A stretch of DNA of 64,000 bases. Origin: JAVBSN01 sp031547045 (GTDB lineage: Bacteria > Bacillota > Clostridia > Lachnospirales > Lachnospiraceae). The notes under the pieces were generated by a model that worked only from the letters and a program-made list of their open reading frames with translations, did not search any database and had not been told where the DNA came from. Position 1 is the first letter of the stretch. Every line of letters starts with the position of its first letter. The translations under genes were made by a program, and so were the position numbers. The stretch spans positions 1 through 64,000 of the forward strand of contig JAVBSN010000050.1 in the NCBI GenBank assembly GCA_031547045.1, given 5' to 3'. This document shows positions 44,613 through 52,584 of the stretch, one piece after another.

Positions 44613-45869
44613 ATGGCAACCATTGCTCTATATGCTAATAAAATTAACCAAATGCCTGGACTAATAACAGATATTAAAAAATCAGTAACCGATTATAAAT
44701 CTGAACTATCCACACTTAAAACTAAAATGTTAACAATTAACAAAAGCGTATGTAATTTAGACGATGTTATGATTTCAATACAAACATCAACCAATACGCA
44801 GGAACAGAAAATTGCTTCCCTTGATACTCTTAAGCAAAACAATGAGAATTTTGTAACGGCCGTTGTGCGCAGTGACAGCAATGCCGCTGATGTCATTAAT
44901 AAATGCAAGAATGATTTCTATAAGGAATACTTATACTTAAAACCTGACAGTGAAAAAAATGGTTGGGAAAAATTACGCGACAATGTGCTTAAGCCAATTG
45001 GTCAATGGTGTAAAGATCATTGGAAAGAAATTGCTGCTGCAATCGTGGCTGTTGTTGTTGCCATTTTTGTAGGCATAGAGGCACTACTCATGCTCGGTAT
45101 CGCGACGCTACTTATGTTTCTTATGACTGGATGTTCTAATTCTGATATAACAACAACTGAATCGCCAACAACAACTGAATCACCAATGACAACTGAATCA
45201 CCAACAACAACTGAATCGCCGTCTATTGTTTCAAGGGAACAGCTTATTGACTGTGGTTGGGATCCTTCTGTACTTACTGATGAAATGGTGGCAGAACTTA
45301 ATCGTGTTCTGGAAAAATACGGAATAACTACTCCGGAGAAGATAGCTCACTTTATGGCTCAATGCTTACGTGAATCAGCTCAAGGTAAAGGGCTTACCGA
45401 ATGGGGTTCAGAAGAATATTTTGCTGGTTTATCATATGACCGTAAATATAGAGGCGTAGGATATATTCATATGACACATGATTATGGCTATCAAGCATTT
45501 GCTATTTTCTTAGCATTACAAGAATATCCTGAATTATCTAACTATGCCACTTATAAAAATCCTAACAACAATGACAAAGCAACAATTAATAGAGAATATA
45601 CAAAACTATTGAACGGAGCTAAAGAATTAGGGATTGATATTTCTAAGTATACTAATATTTACGATAACGGTTGTGACTACGTAAGCCAAAATTATGCTTG
45701 GGAAACTGCAGGATATTATTGGTCTGTTAGCGGACTAAATGATATTGTAGACTCAGGAGCCTCTGTTGATGATGTTAGCCGCAAAGTAAACAAATGGGAC
45801 ACAGATCAAGCATTTCAAGAAAAAAGAGATTATTATAACAATATAATTGATAAGAAGATTTTTAAATAA
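44613..45869 (+). CDS. WXG/LXG-like helical protein with internal lipobox and GH19-type muralytic domain
   Basis: A 418-residue mosaic. Residues 1-110 are helical and resemble the N-terminal region of type VII-secreted LXG/WXG-like proteins. Residues 139-172 are hydrophobic and end in a lipobox-like LMTGC (Cys174). Residues 180-203 are four TTTESP repeats. Residues about 215-418 resemble glycoside hydrolase family 19 chitinase/lysozyme domains (IAHFMAQCLRESAQGKG with candidate catalytic Glu254, YRGVGYIHMTHDYGYQAFA, and a C-terminal NxxxxD helix). It may hydrolyse peptidoglycan or chitin-like glycan, as an effector or phage-type lysin. The ribosome binding site is GAAGGAGG. A lipoprotein gene follows after 40 bases. 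The family calls are by motif only. Confidence 0.6.
   Translation: MATIALYANKINQMPGLITDIKKSVTDYKSELSTLKTKMLTINKSVCNLDDVMISIQTSTNTQEQKIASLDTLKQNNENFVTAVVRSDSNAADVINKCKNDFYKEYLYLKPDSEKNGWEKLRDNVLKPIGQWCKDHWKEIAAAIVAVVVAIFVGIEALLMLGIATLLMFLMTGCSNSDITTTESPTTTESPMTTESPTTTESPSIVSREQLIDCGWDPSVLTDEMVAELNRVLEKYGITTPEKIAHFMAQCLRESAQGKGLTEWGSEEYFAGLSYDRKYRGVGYIHMTHDYGYQAFAIFLALQEYPELSNYATYKNPNNNDKATINREYTKLLNGAKELGIDISKYTNIYDNGCDYVSQNYAWETAGYYWSVSGLNDIVDSGASVDDVSRKVNKWDTDQAFQEKRDYYNNIIDKKIFK
45149..45220 (+). repeat. Tandem 18-base repeat (four units)
   Basis: Four near-identical 18-base units encode the TTTESP linker; variation is confined to third positions and one ACA-to-ATG change. Confidence 0.8.
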
Positions 45870-45909
45870 GAAATGATATGTCTGTAAAAGTTATACAAGG
45901 AGGCAAACA

Positions 45910-46632
45910 ATGAAAAAACGCTATCTTAATTTTTTATTTTTGATCATTTATACAACAATTTTGGTCGGTTGCACTGATAATACTAATGAAAATATTTATA
46001 ACCTAGAAACAGAAAAATATGCTATCTACACATCTAACATTATTGAAAGCAACCCGACTGAAATGAACAACTATGTTCATTATGAAAGAAATATTAACAT
46101 CCAATTTCCTCAGATATATTATTCTAACGAGTACAGTGGATATGATATAGATTTGGAAACTCAAATCAACAAAATTTTATTTGATATTAGCATTGAAAAT
46201 AATGATAGTTTTTTAGTTGGCAGAGATACTCGTGAGATAACGGAGTATTATTCAGATTATACAATAACAAAATATGATGAAAATATATTTAGTATAAAAT
46301 ATTATGGTCACTTATATTCAATATCACATGCAAGGGAATTTTGTTACGGAGTAACAATAGATGCCAACACTGGGGAAATGAATCAAATTTCAGATTTCAT
46401 TTCGGTTGATGGTGAATTAATTAAAAATATTGAAAATGGCAGTATTACATATGATTCACATCCGATGTATGAAAAGGACTTTGTTATTGAAGCAGCATCA
46501 AAATTTATTGAAGGATATGATACTTTAGAAAATAAAACTAATATATTTTTTATTGATGAAAATACTGTATATCTTATTATTCCTGTTTCTTATGGCAATA
46601 GTAATTATATTATTTTGGATATACCACTATGA
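45910..46632 (+). CDS. Lipoprotein with DUF4163/DUF3298 (RsiV-like) domain
   Basis: A 240-residue lipoprotein: signal segment with lipobox ILVGC (Cys21), then a domain beginning NINIQFPQIYYSNE, with YSDYTITKYDENIFSIKYYGHLYS and VTIDANTGEMNQISDFI. This is the pattern of the DUF4163/DUF3298 region of PdaC and of the lysozyme-sensing anti-sigma factor RsiV. RsiV binds lysozyme directly. Lying immediately after a gene for a lysozyme/chitinase-like protein, it could be an immunity or inhibitor protein; that is inference. AAGGAGG precedes the ATG. Confidence 0.6.
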   Translation: MKKRYLNFLFLIIYTTILVGCTDNTNENIYNLETEKYAIYTSNIIESNPTEMNNYVHYERNINIQFPQIYYSNEYSGYDIDLETQINKILFDISIENNDSFLVGRDTREITEYYSDYTITKYDENIFSIKYYGHLYSISHAREFCYGVTIDANTGEMNQISDFISVDGELIKNIENGSITYDSHPMYEKDFVIEAASKFIEGYDTLENKTNIFFIDENTVYLIIPVSYGNSNYIILDIPL

Positions 46633-46638
46633 TATTAG

Positions 46639-46752
46639 ATGTATGAAAAAACACAAAAAGTCTATCTTTATATTTATCAATTCGTTTATTACGTGGAATC
46701 GGATAAGATTGTACCTGCCCCAACTGAAGTTAATGTGGAGGAATGTAACTAA
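46639..46752 (+). pseudogene. Short coding remnant
   Basis: An open frame reading MYEKTQKVYLYIYQFVYYVE and ending VPAPTEVNVEECN, 37 residues, with no ribosome binding site. It looks like the C-terminal tail of a longer protein, possibly a recombinase or transposase, but I cannot identify it. Confidence 0.3.
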
Positions 46753-46788
46753 TATGTAGTGTTTTAGAGATATAATAAAAGCTTCTAG

Positions 46789-46932
46789 TATTACTCCGGG
46801 AAATCTAATGTACGAGATATATGTAAAGCAAATCTCAAATACCTATGCGAAAATGAAATTGACGATGCTAATGTGAAACTAGAACAATATAAAAAAGATA
46901 TTAGAGACATTATAGATATATTGGATGATTAG
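46789..46932 (+). pseudogene. Second coding remnant without a start
   Basis: Forty-seven codons open between stops, ending ENEIDDANVKLEQYKKDIRD and IIDILDD; no initiation codon with a ribosome binding site. The charged helical ending looks coding. Unidentified. Confidence 0.3.
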
Positions 46933-47043
46933 GTAGCGCAATTGCAACGAGTTTACATAGTAACATGAGGAGGCCGTGAAAAGCGATGAAATGCGGGGAT
47001 TATTTAAACTTTTGCGATAGGTAAAATCACCCTATCGGCTCTT

Positions 47044-47089
47044 CTCCTAAGCGGTAGGCCACTGGTTCGACTCCAGTCAGGAACACTAT
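47044..47089 (+). repeat. Right direct repeat: tRNA-Arg 3' fragment
   Basis: Matches 41742-41787 at 44 of 46 bases. The sequence before it does not continue as a tRNA, so this is a broken 3' copy as expected at the far end of a tRNA-targeted insertion. Confidence 0.8.
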
Positions 47090-47092
47090 GAA

Positions 47093-47135
47093 AAATCCGA
47101 AAGTCTTGAAAAAGACTTTCGGATTTATTATTTTC
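47093..47135 (+). terminator. Terminator after the tRNA-Arg fragment
   Basis: AAATCCGAAAGTCT (47093-47106) pairs with AGACTTTCGGATTT (47113-47126), then ATTATTTTC. It may be the original tRNA-Arg terminator displaced by the insertion. Confidence 0.8.
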
Positions 47136-47225
47136 AAAAAAGCCACGCATAACCTAGACAGGCTATTGCGCAGCGATTTTGTTCAATTCAAATTTTTTCT
47201 GAGAGATTTTTAACTCGTGGCAATT

Positions 47226-50108
47226 TTAAATCTCGCTTGGTGACACCAAAATAGGGCGACCAAGTGTTGTGATTGTAGAAAAATCCCAGACAAGTGATGA
47301 CCAACCAGCATCCTCCATAGCAGTCTGAAGATTGTCTAGGGTTACTGTTGCTCCATCTTTTTTGTTGGGACCTGGTGTCGGTGTGAAAGGATTACCGCCA
47401 CGCGTAAGTTCCAGCGTGGAAATGGCACTGTTAGCTGTCAGGGTGAGCAGGCTTAAGCTGGCTGCTACGCAGCCCACTACGCTGTTGCCTCCCGCTGCTA
47501 CTAGGGGATTTAAGGCAAAGTTCCTACTGACAGGATTGGGCGTGTCACCGAAACCAGCCGCAACAACACCACCGGCCGCTAATGTTGCGGTGATACTGCC
47601 TGAGGCATAACACTGGTTAATAGTGCTGCCCCCGGAAATCCCCTGTACCAATCCGGCTACATTTCCGGTACCCTTGCAGTTTCCCGTGGCGTAGCAGTTG
47701 TCAATACTGGAGCCAACTATGAAATTGCTTACAAACCCGCCTGCGTTGCTGGTGGTTGCCGTTACATTTCCGGTGCAATAGCAGCGAGAGAACTGGGCGC
47801 CTGTAGAAGCACCAATAAATCCTCCCACAGAGATTCCCACGCCGTTGACATTTCCGCGCGAATAACATCCCGTAAATTGTGCAGTGGCGGAATCGCCGAT
47901 AAATCCTCCTAAATTGGAGCGTCCCTGTACCGCCCCGGTAGCGTAGCAGTCTGTGTAGGTCGCAAGCTGTCCGGAACCCACCAATCCGCCTGCTGAAACG
48001 CTGTCAGCAATAGCAGAACCGGTAATCGATCCGGTAGCAAAACAATTCGTGAACGTTACGGTGGCGTCTCCAGTAGTGTACCCTCCAACCAATCCCCCCA
48101 CATAAGAGACGGCTGACACATTGCCACTGGCAGAGCAGTTGGTGATGTTGTAGGTGAAAGCTGTGGAGACGGTAATTAACGTACCGACCAATCCCCCCGC
48201 CCTGCTGGAGAATGGTACCAGCACGTCAATAGCTGCAGTGCAGTTCAATAGACTCCCCTCGCTGAAAGAGCCAATCAGACCGCCAAATGGTCGGGAGAGC
48301 GAGGTTGTCGTACTGAGATCGCTTACCCCACCGGAGAGGACGTTACAATTTTGTATGGTGGCCCGCTCAATGTTTCCAATTAGCCCCCCTACTAGATTGT
48401 AGCCACTCACATCCGCAGATGCGGAACATTCGCTGACAATACAATCAGCGGGGTCGCGATTGGAATTTCCTCCCAGAAGACCAATGAGTCCGCCAACATA
48501 CAGGTTTCCGGTGACACTGCCAGAAGCCGTGCAGTTACTTATGGCCGCACCACCACCCGTATCCATAAAGACAAATGCACTAATAAAGGCTCCACCCGAT
48601 CCGTTCGAGGAGATATTGACGTCGGTAATTGTACAGTCGGTGACGGTGGCAGGAGTTTGACCTATAACGGCAAAGTGGCCTGCAAATCCGCCAGCAGTGG
48701 AGGCATCTCCTCCTGTCACCGAAACTGTGACATCCGAAAGCGTGATGTTTCGGCAGTCGGTGGAGTAAAAAGTTCCCACTACACCGCTTACATCAATTAA
48801 TCCGGAGCCGGTGGCATTCGCTGATGAGGATGTGAGGGTAAAAGTGTCCAGCATTCCAACCATGGTTCCGGCCAGCGCGCCCACATGCCCGTTATAGCCA
48901 GTCGTAATCAGCGCGTTCAGATAGGCCCCCGTCATATCAAATCCGCTTATGACGGCGTTGTTTGCAAACCCAAACAACCCCAGATAGGAAACGACGTCAC
49001 TGCTGGACAATATCTGGTTGATATACAGGTTGGAGATGAGGTGGCGCGGTCCATCGGTTGTCATGGCGCCGGTAAAGATATGATTCGCCCCGCCACTTGT
49101 CAACGCAGCGTTTTGGTTACCTATTGGTCGCCAGCCCTTGCCCTGGTACGCATCCGCATACCCCGCAAGGTCAAAGTCCGTGCCAAGTAGATAAGCATCG
49201 CCCAGTGTATCGTCCAGCCCGTAGACGCCGGCGGTATCCTCAAACAAGACGAGCATACCCTCGATATTATCAAGCATTCTGGCTGTTTCGGTTATGCCAG
49301 CGCGGTTGATAGGGTGACCCGGCAGAAGATCCGGCCATTTTTCCATTTCGGAAGGGTCAATTTCCCGCAACCCAAAAGGTTCCGCCACTGTTCCCAGTCC
49401 ATCGTTAAATGGCATACCTAGTGCGCTCACACTTGTGGCGGATACGTCCGAACTTTGCCCCTTCAGTTGCCCTACAATATAGAGAACATAGCGGTATCCG
49501 TCCACTACCCCTGTTTCATCCGAATAGGGGGACGGAACCTCTCTGCCTGGTAGTACGCGCGTTTGTGTCTGACCGGCCCTGCTAAATGTGACATCAAACT
49601 GACCCCGGACAGCCGTGCCGTCAGCAAGCGCTGTCTGATCATTAAAATTGATAATGGTCTGCGCATCTGGTGCTGGAAGTCCCGGCTTTTGCAGAAGGTA
49701 GTATATGGTTCCCGGCTCTGCAATTAGCGCGTCCGATCCATATCTGAACAAAGCGTTTACCGTGCGGAACGAGGTTCCTATAGTAACATCTAGTGCTGTC
49801 ACGAAAAATGTTGACCACTGGGCGTAAAGCGTCAGACCGAAAGAAATGTGAATTGTGGTTCCGGGCAGGTAGGGGACGCCACTGCCGTTTGGCTGGGTGT
49901 TCCAACCAGAAAATACGAAACCCGTTCTCGAAATACCGACCTCTGTGTTGCTTTTAACGATGTAGCTACTGCCTGGGATAATGTCTCCGTCCACAAAGCT
50001 ACCGGTGCCACCATTGGGGAGATAAGCAATTGTGAGGGTTGGCTGCTGGCAACCAGAGCAGTCGGTTCCATCGCAAAGGGCCAAAAGACCTATGTTATTA
50101 TCTTTCAT
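47226..50108 (-). CDS. GLUG-repeat surface-type protein, G+C-rich
   Basis: About 960 residues. The N-terminus MKDNNIGLLALCDGTDCSGC is not a signal peptide. Residues about 25-100 form a List-Bact-rpt/InlB B-type repeat (LTIAYLPNGGTGSFVDGDII ... GFVFSGWNTQPNGSG ... LTLYAQW). The middle is beta-rich; from about 440 to 920 there are many GLUG-like units (GGLIG...NCxATGxVxG...VGGLVG). No LPXTG or TM anchor is present. Base composition is far richer in G+C than the surroundings, pointing to foreign origin. The ATG at 50108 has AAAGG upstream and is preferred to a longer reading. Probably an adhesive beta-helix; how it leaves the cell is unclear. Confidence 0.7.
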   Translation of the reverse strand: MKDNNIGLLALCDGTDCSGCQQPTLTIAYLPNGGTGSFVDGDIIPGSSYIVKSNTEVGISRTGFVFSGWNTQPNGSGVPYLPGTTIHISFGLTLYAQWSTFFVTALDVTIGTSFRTVNALFRYGSDALIAEPGTIYYLLQKPGLPAPDAQTIINFNDQTALADGTAVRGQFDVTFSRAGQTQTRVLPGREVPSPYSDETGVVDGYRYVLYIVGQLKGQSSDVSATSVSALGMPFNDGLGTVAEPFGLREIDPSEMEKWPDLLPGHPINRAGITETARMLDNIEGMLVLFEDTAGVYGLDDTLGDAYLLGTDFDLAGYADAYQGKGWRPIGNQNAALTSGGANHIFTGAMTTDGPRHLISNLYINQILSSSDVVSYLGLFGFANNAVISGFDMTGAYLNALITTGYNGHVGALAGTMVGMLDTFTLTSSSANATGSGLIDVSGVVGTFYSTDCRNITLSDVTVSVTGGDASTAGGFAGHFAVIGQTPATVTDCTITDVNISSNGSGGAFISAFVFMDTGGGAAISNCTASGSVTGNLYVGGLIGLLGGNSNRDPADCIVSECSASADVSGYNLVGGLIGNIERATIQNCNVLSGGVSDLSTTTSLSRPFGGLIGSFSEGSLLNCTAAIDVLVPFSSRAGGLVGTLITVSTAFTYNITNCSASGNVSAVSYVGGLVGGYTTGDATVTFTNCFATGSITGSAIADSVSAGGLVGSGQLATYTDCYATGAVQGRSNLGGFIGDSATAQFTGCYSRGNVNGVGISVGGFIGASTGAQFSRCYCTGNVTATTSNAGGFVSNFIVGSSIDNCYATGNCKGTGNVAGLVQGISGGSTINQCYASGSITATLAAGGVVAAGFGDTPNPVSRNFALNPLVAAGGNSVVGCVAASLSLLTLTANSAISTLELTRGGNPFTPTPGPNKKDGATVTLDNLQTAMEDAGWSSLVWDFSTITTLGRPILVSPSEI

Positions 50109-50273
50109 TGCAATATACCTTTCAAAAAATAGTTTTCTACTTATATATATGAATAATAAGCAGAATATGTTTTTGTTACACCCGACACAATTTTGCACAG
50201 CTTCCCAGCTATATTAGCGTCTGTCGAGGGGGGAATTTGCTGGTTACTCTACATGTAACGGTAGCTTGGGGCT

Positions 50274-51476
50274 TTAAAGGAAAGGCACACCTCTAATAAT
50301 ATCTAAAATACAGACACACCACACATTGCTGTCCACAGTATCCGATAATATAACACCAGGGGATGCTTCATACTCGTAGGTCACCTGCGCGACATTGGGC
50401 ATGGGGTTTGAATTGGGAACTCGGTTGATGGTGACCATAAACGTAATCGTAACCGTCTCATTTGGGACCACCGGTGAGGTCAAGATAATCTGCGTGGACG
50501 GGTCGCCGATAAACGGGACATTTGCTATAATTGAATCCGGCAGATAGGAAACTGCACTGTCCAGATTGTCGCTTACAACCACGTTATCGGCATTAGTGTT
50601 GCCGTCATTGGTAAAGCTTATAATGTAGAGAATTACGTTTCCCACCGTCTCGCATTTCGTTGTGGAACTCTTTGTGAGGGTAAACGCAGCATATTCAAGG
50701 TCAATTTCCAGCGCAACTAGCTCAAGAAAATACTGATTGTTAGCGGCGCCAGCTCCGGTTGCATCAAAGCGTATAACAGCCGACTGTTGCGAAGGGTCAA
50801 GGTAAGTGCCGATGTCAAGGTTTCTCTTGTCGTCATTAATCTGAGACAGGAAAAGGTTGCCGTTGCTTGCCGAGGCAAATATTTTTCCGGATAGTCCCCC
50901 ATTGGGCGACGTGGTAAAGTCCGAAACTAAGAGATCAAGGTAATCGTTGTAAATGGGGTAATATTCATCCCAAATCGTAATATGGCGTGCAGGAGAATAA
51001 ATATTCTGATAGATGACGACGATTGTCCAGCCACCGCGCACGTTTCCCAAAGTCTCGTCAAGGTTGTTGCCAAGCACACAAGGAATCGAGGATACTGTGT
51101 AGTTGCCGCCCAGCTCCATGGAGGCAGTAATATCCGTGGATGTGTGATACCAGTAGTTATCAGCTTCCGCGTTGTCATAGCAGTTTTCCGGATCAATCAA
51201 GACTATGTTTCCGCTGGGAAGAATCAAGCTGACAGGGGCATATCTGTCGCCTGTAATGTCCTGATCCATCGTTCTGTAAACGCCTGAATAAAACAAATAA
51301 GCCCGGAGTATGGTGCTACCGTAGGGCATTGTCAAAAGATTAGATGATGAGTCAAGTGAACAGTTTCCAGTTGTGCCATCGGTGGGTAAAGCTTGCCCCC
51401 AAAGTCCGATCGTATTGCCTACAGTAACGACACCCCCTTTTGTATTTATAGAAAAAAGTTGATTATTAAGCGGCAT
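50274..51476 (-). CDS. DUF11-domain protein, G+C-rich
   Basis: A 400-residue beta-rich protein. The first 270 residues resemble the conserved domain preceding DUF11 in large Firmicute surface proteins (ILRAYLFYSGVYRTMD, GGWTIVVIYQN, FDATGAGAANNQYFLELVALEIDL). Residues about 275-385 are a DUF11 domain (FTLTKSSTTKCETVGNVILY, FTNDGNTNADNVVVSDNLD, NTVTITFMVTI-type end). There is no signal peptide (starts MPLNNQLFSINTKGGVV), no anchor, and a Cys near the C-terminus (WCVC). GGGAGAG precedes the ATG. Composition matches the GLUG gene 165 bases downstream, so the pair was probably acquired together. Confidence 0.7.
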   Translation of the reverse strand: MPLNNQLFSINTKGGVVTVGNTIGLWGQALPTDGTTGNCSLDSSSNLLTMPYGSTILRAYLFYSGVYRTMDQDITGDRYAPVSLILPSGNIVLIDPENCYDNAEADNYWYHTSTDITASMELGGNYTVSSIPCVLGNNLDETLGNVRGGWTIVVIYQNIYSPARHITIWDEYYPIYNDYLDLLVSDFTTSPNGGLSGKIFASASNGNLFLSQINDDKRNLDIGTYLDPSQQSAVIRFDATGAGAANNQYFLELVALEIDLEYAAFTLTKSSTTKCETVGNVILYIISFTNDGNTNADNVVVSDNLDSAVSYLPDSIIANVPFIGDPSTQIILTSPVVPNETVTITFMVTINRVPNSNPMPNVAQVTYEYEASPGVILSDTVDSNVWCVCILDIIRGVPFL

Positions 51477-51707
51477 TGTATGCTCTCCCTTCCGAGATAT
51501 ACTATTATATTATGTATATTTGTGGAAAACATGATAGCAAGAAAAAATACTTCGATAAATTGCAACATGTTTTTGCAGAAAAATTCCAAAATAAAATACA
51601 TATAAGTTGTACAAAACAGACAAAACCTTTTATTACTATCGACCAAATTCCATAATATTACATCTCTTGCATTTACTTCTATATGTCTTCATGGTAAACT
51701 ATTAATA

Positions 51708-51727
51708 TAGTAAACTAATATTTACTA
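51708..51727. promoter_or_regulatory. Inverted repeat upstream of the radical SAM operon
   Basis: TAGTAAA-CTAATA-TTTACTA, overlapping a direct repeat of GTAAACTA (51694-51701 and 51710-51717) and a TATAGT that could be a -10 box. An operator is plausible; no regulator gene is adjacent. Confidence 0.45.
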
Positions 51728-51749
51728 AAATTAAACAGGAGGAAATAGA

Positions 51750-52559
51750 ATGAGTATTTTATGTATGAGCGATAGCAAAAAAATAAGCACGCCAATGGAG
51801 GTTATGCAGGTTCTTAATCTAAAAGGCTCACCTAAGTTTTATTATGTCAGTCAAGATAATTACTATTTTTGCAATCGAGATAAGGATGTAACTTTATACT
51901 GTGATTCAGCAACATCATGTATTGTTATTATTGTGACTGGAAAAGACAAGACCGGAAAAGAGCTTGTAGGAATCAGCCACCTCAGCCGACCTGGCAGATT
52001 TAAGAGATTCTTTGAAGAAGTGAAGATCCGCTTTTCTGGAGAAATTTGCGTCTATGCATCAGGAGCCAATCCTCCTGAACCTTGTCTGAAATCCGACGGA
52101 ACCTATGATTCTACCGCCTTGAGGAATGCAAAACAGGTAGCGGATTGGATTTCCAATGGAAATACTAATGTAAAACAAGTAACCATGAATTTTGGACAGA
52201 ATAATCCAGCAATCTATACAAACAATTTGGACTGCTACAGCATTTCATTATCTGACCTTAGGGTAAGTAATGATAGGTTATATCTAACCGACATAGACAG
52301 AGATCCAACAAGCGGAGTACAAACATTATTCTGTGTGTATGGGGATCCTAACACAATAAGAGATCAAAGTTTAGCATTTACTACGGAAGAGATAGATACA
52401 CTTGTACGTGCTGCTAGAAATAATGATTTTGGTAAAGCAGCCTATATGACTGATGAACAAATCTTAAAGACCTATTCTTCCACACCGGATTTTGAAGTTC
52501 CTTGGTTTTGCTCTACTATTAGGGCTGCAGGAAAATTTACAAACGATTATGTAATTTAG
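51750..52559 (+). CDS. CheD/CNF-like-fold protein of unknown function
   Basis: A 269-residue protein without signal peptide, first in a three-gene operon. I do not recognise a named family. The order of motifs resembles the CheD glutamine-deamidase fold: a cysteine in SATSCIVIIV (Cys57), a histidine after a Gly in VGISHLSRPG (His77), a SGAN turn (104-107) where CheD has GGAN, then ALRNAKQVADWI like the CheD RN-helix. If correct, Cys57 and His77 would be catalytic. An AGGAGG site precedes the ATG. Composition is closer to the genome than the GC-rich pair but differs from core genes. Confidence 0.5.
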   Translation: MSILCMSDSKKISTPMEVMQVLNLKGSPKFYYVSQDNYYFCNRDKDVTLYCDSATSCIVIIVTGKDKTGKELVGISHLSRPGRFKRFFEEVKIRFSGEICVYASGANPPEPCLKSDGTYDSTALRNAKQVADWISNGNTNVKQVTMNFGQNNPAIYTNNLDCYSISLSDLRVSNDRLYLTDIDRDPTSGVQTLFCVYGDPNTIRDQSLAFTTEEIDTLVRAARNNDFGKAAYMTDEQILKTYSSTPDFEVPWFCSTIRAAGKFTNDYVI

Positions 52560-52584
52560 TGATGCAATTAGGAGGGAAATTATT

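Larger units (their letters stand above)
41742..47089. mobile_element. Decayed genomic island inserted at tRNA-Arg
   Basis: 5.3 kb bounded by the 46-base direct repeats. The left copy is part of an intact tRNA gene and the right copy is a 3' fragment only. Contents: truncated merR, an IS21-type element, a WXG-like/GH19 protein, an RsiV-like lipoprotein and coding scraps. No intact integrase is seen, so the island is probably immobile now. Confidence 0.65.
46633..47225. other. Remnant-rich gap at the right end of the island
   Basis: About 590 bases with no intact gene: two coding scraps, a small hairpin (GATAGGT...ACCCTATC), the right tRNA-Arg repeat and a terminator. An inverted pair GCCACG/CGTGGC spanning about 47138-47222 could help end the minus-strand GLUG gene. 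Confidence 0.6.

Noticed and set aside
45149..45220. Tandem 18-base repeats considered as a CRISPR-like array
   Set aside because: Units are contiguous without spacers and encode an in-frame TTTESP protein linker.
46553..46759. Open frame of 68 codons with hydrophobic start
   Set aside because: It overlaps the end of the lipoprotein gene in another frame and lacks a ribosome binding site; downstream scraps in a different frame look more coding.
47332..50132. Many long plus-strand and alternate-frame open segments inside the GLUG gene region
   Set aside because: They arise because this segment is G+C-rich and has few chance stop codons; none has a ribosome binding site or recognisable domain, whereas the minus-strand frame has clear GLUG and List-Bact repeats.
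50717..51287. Alternate-frame open segments inside the DUF11 gene
   Set aside because: Same cause: G+C-rich DNA. The main minus-strand frame has DUF11 motifs and a good ribosome binding site.
51531..51605. 24-residue frame (MIARKNTSINCNMF...) as a possible precursor peptide for the radical SAM enzyme
   Set aside because: No convincing ribosome binding site, it lies upstream of the likely operon promoter, and its low-complexity composition fits chance.
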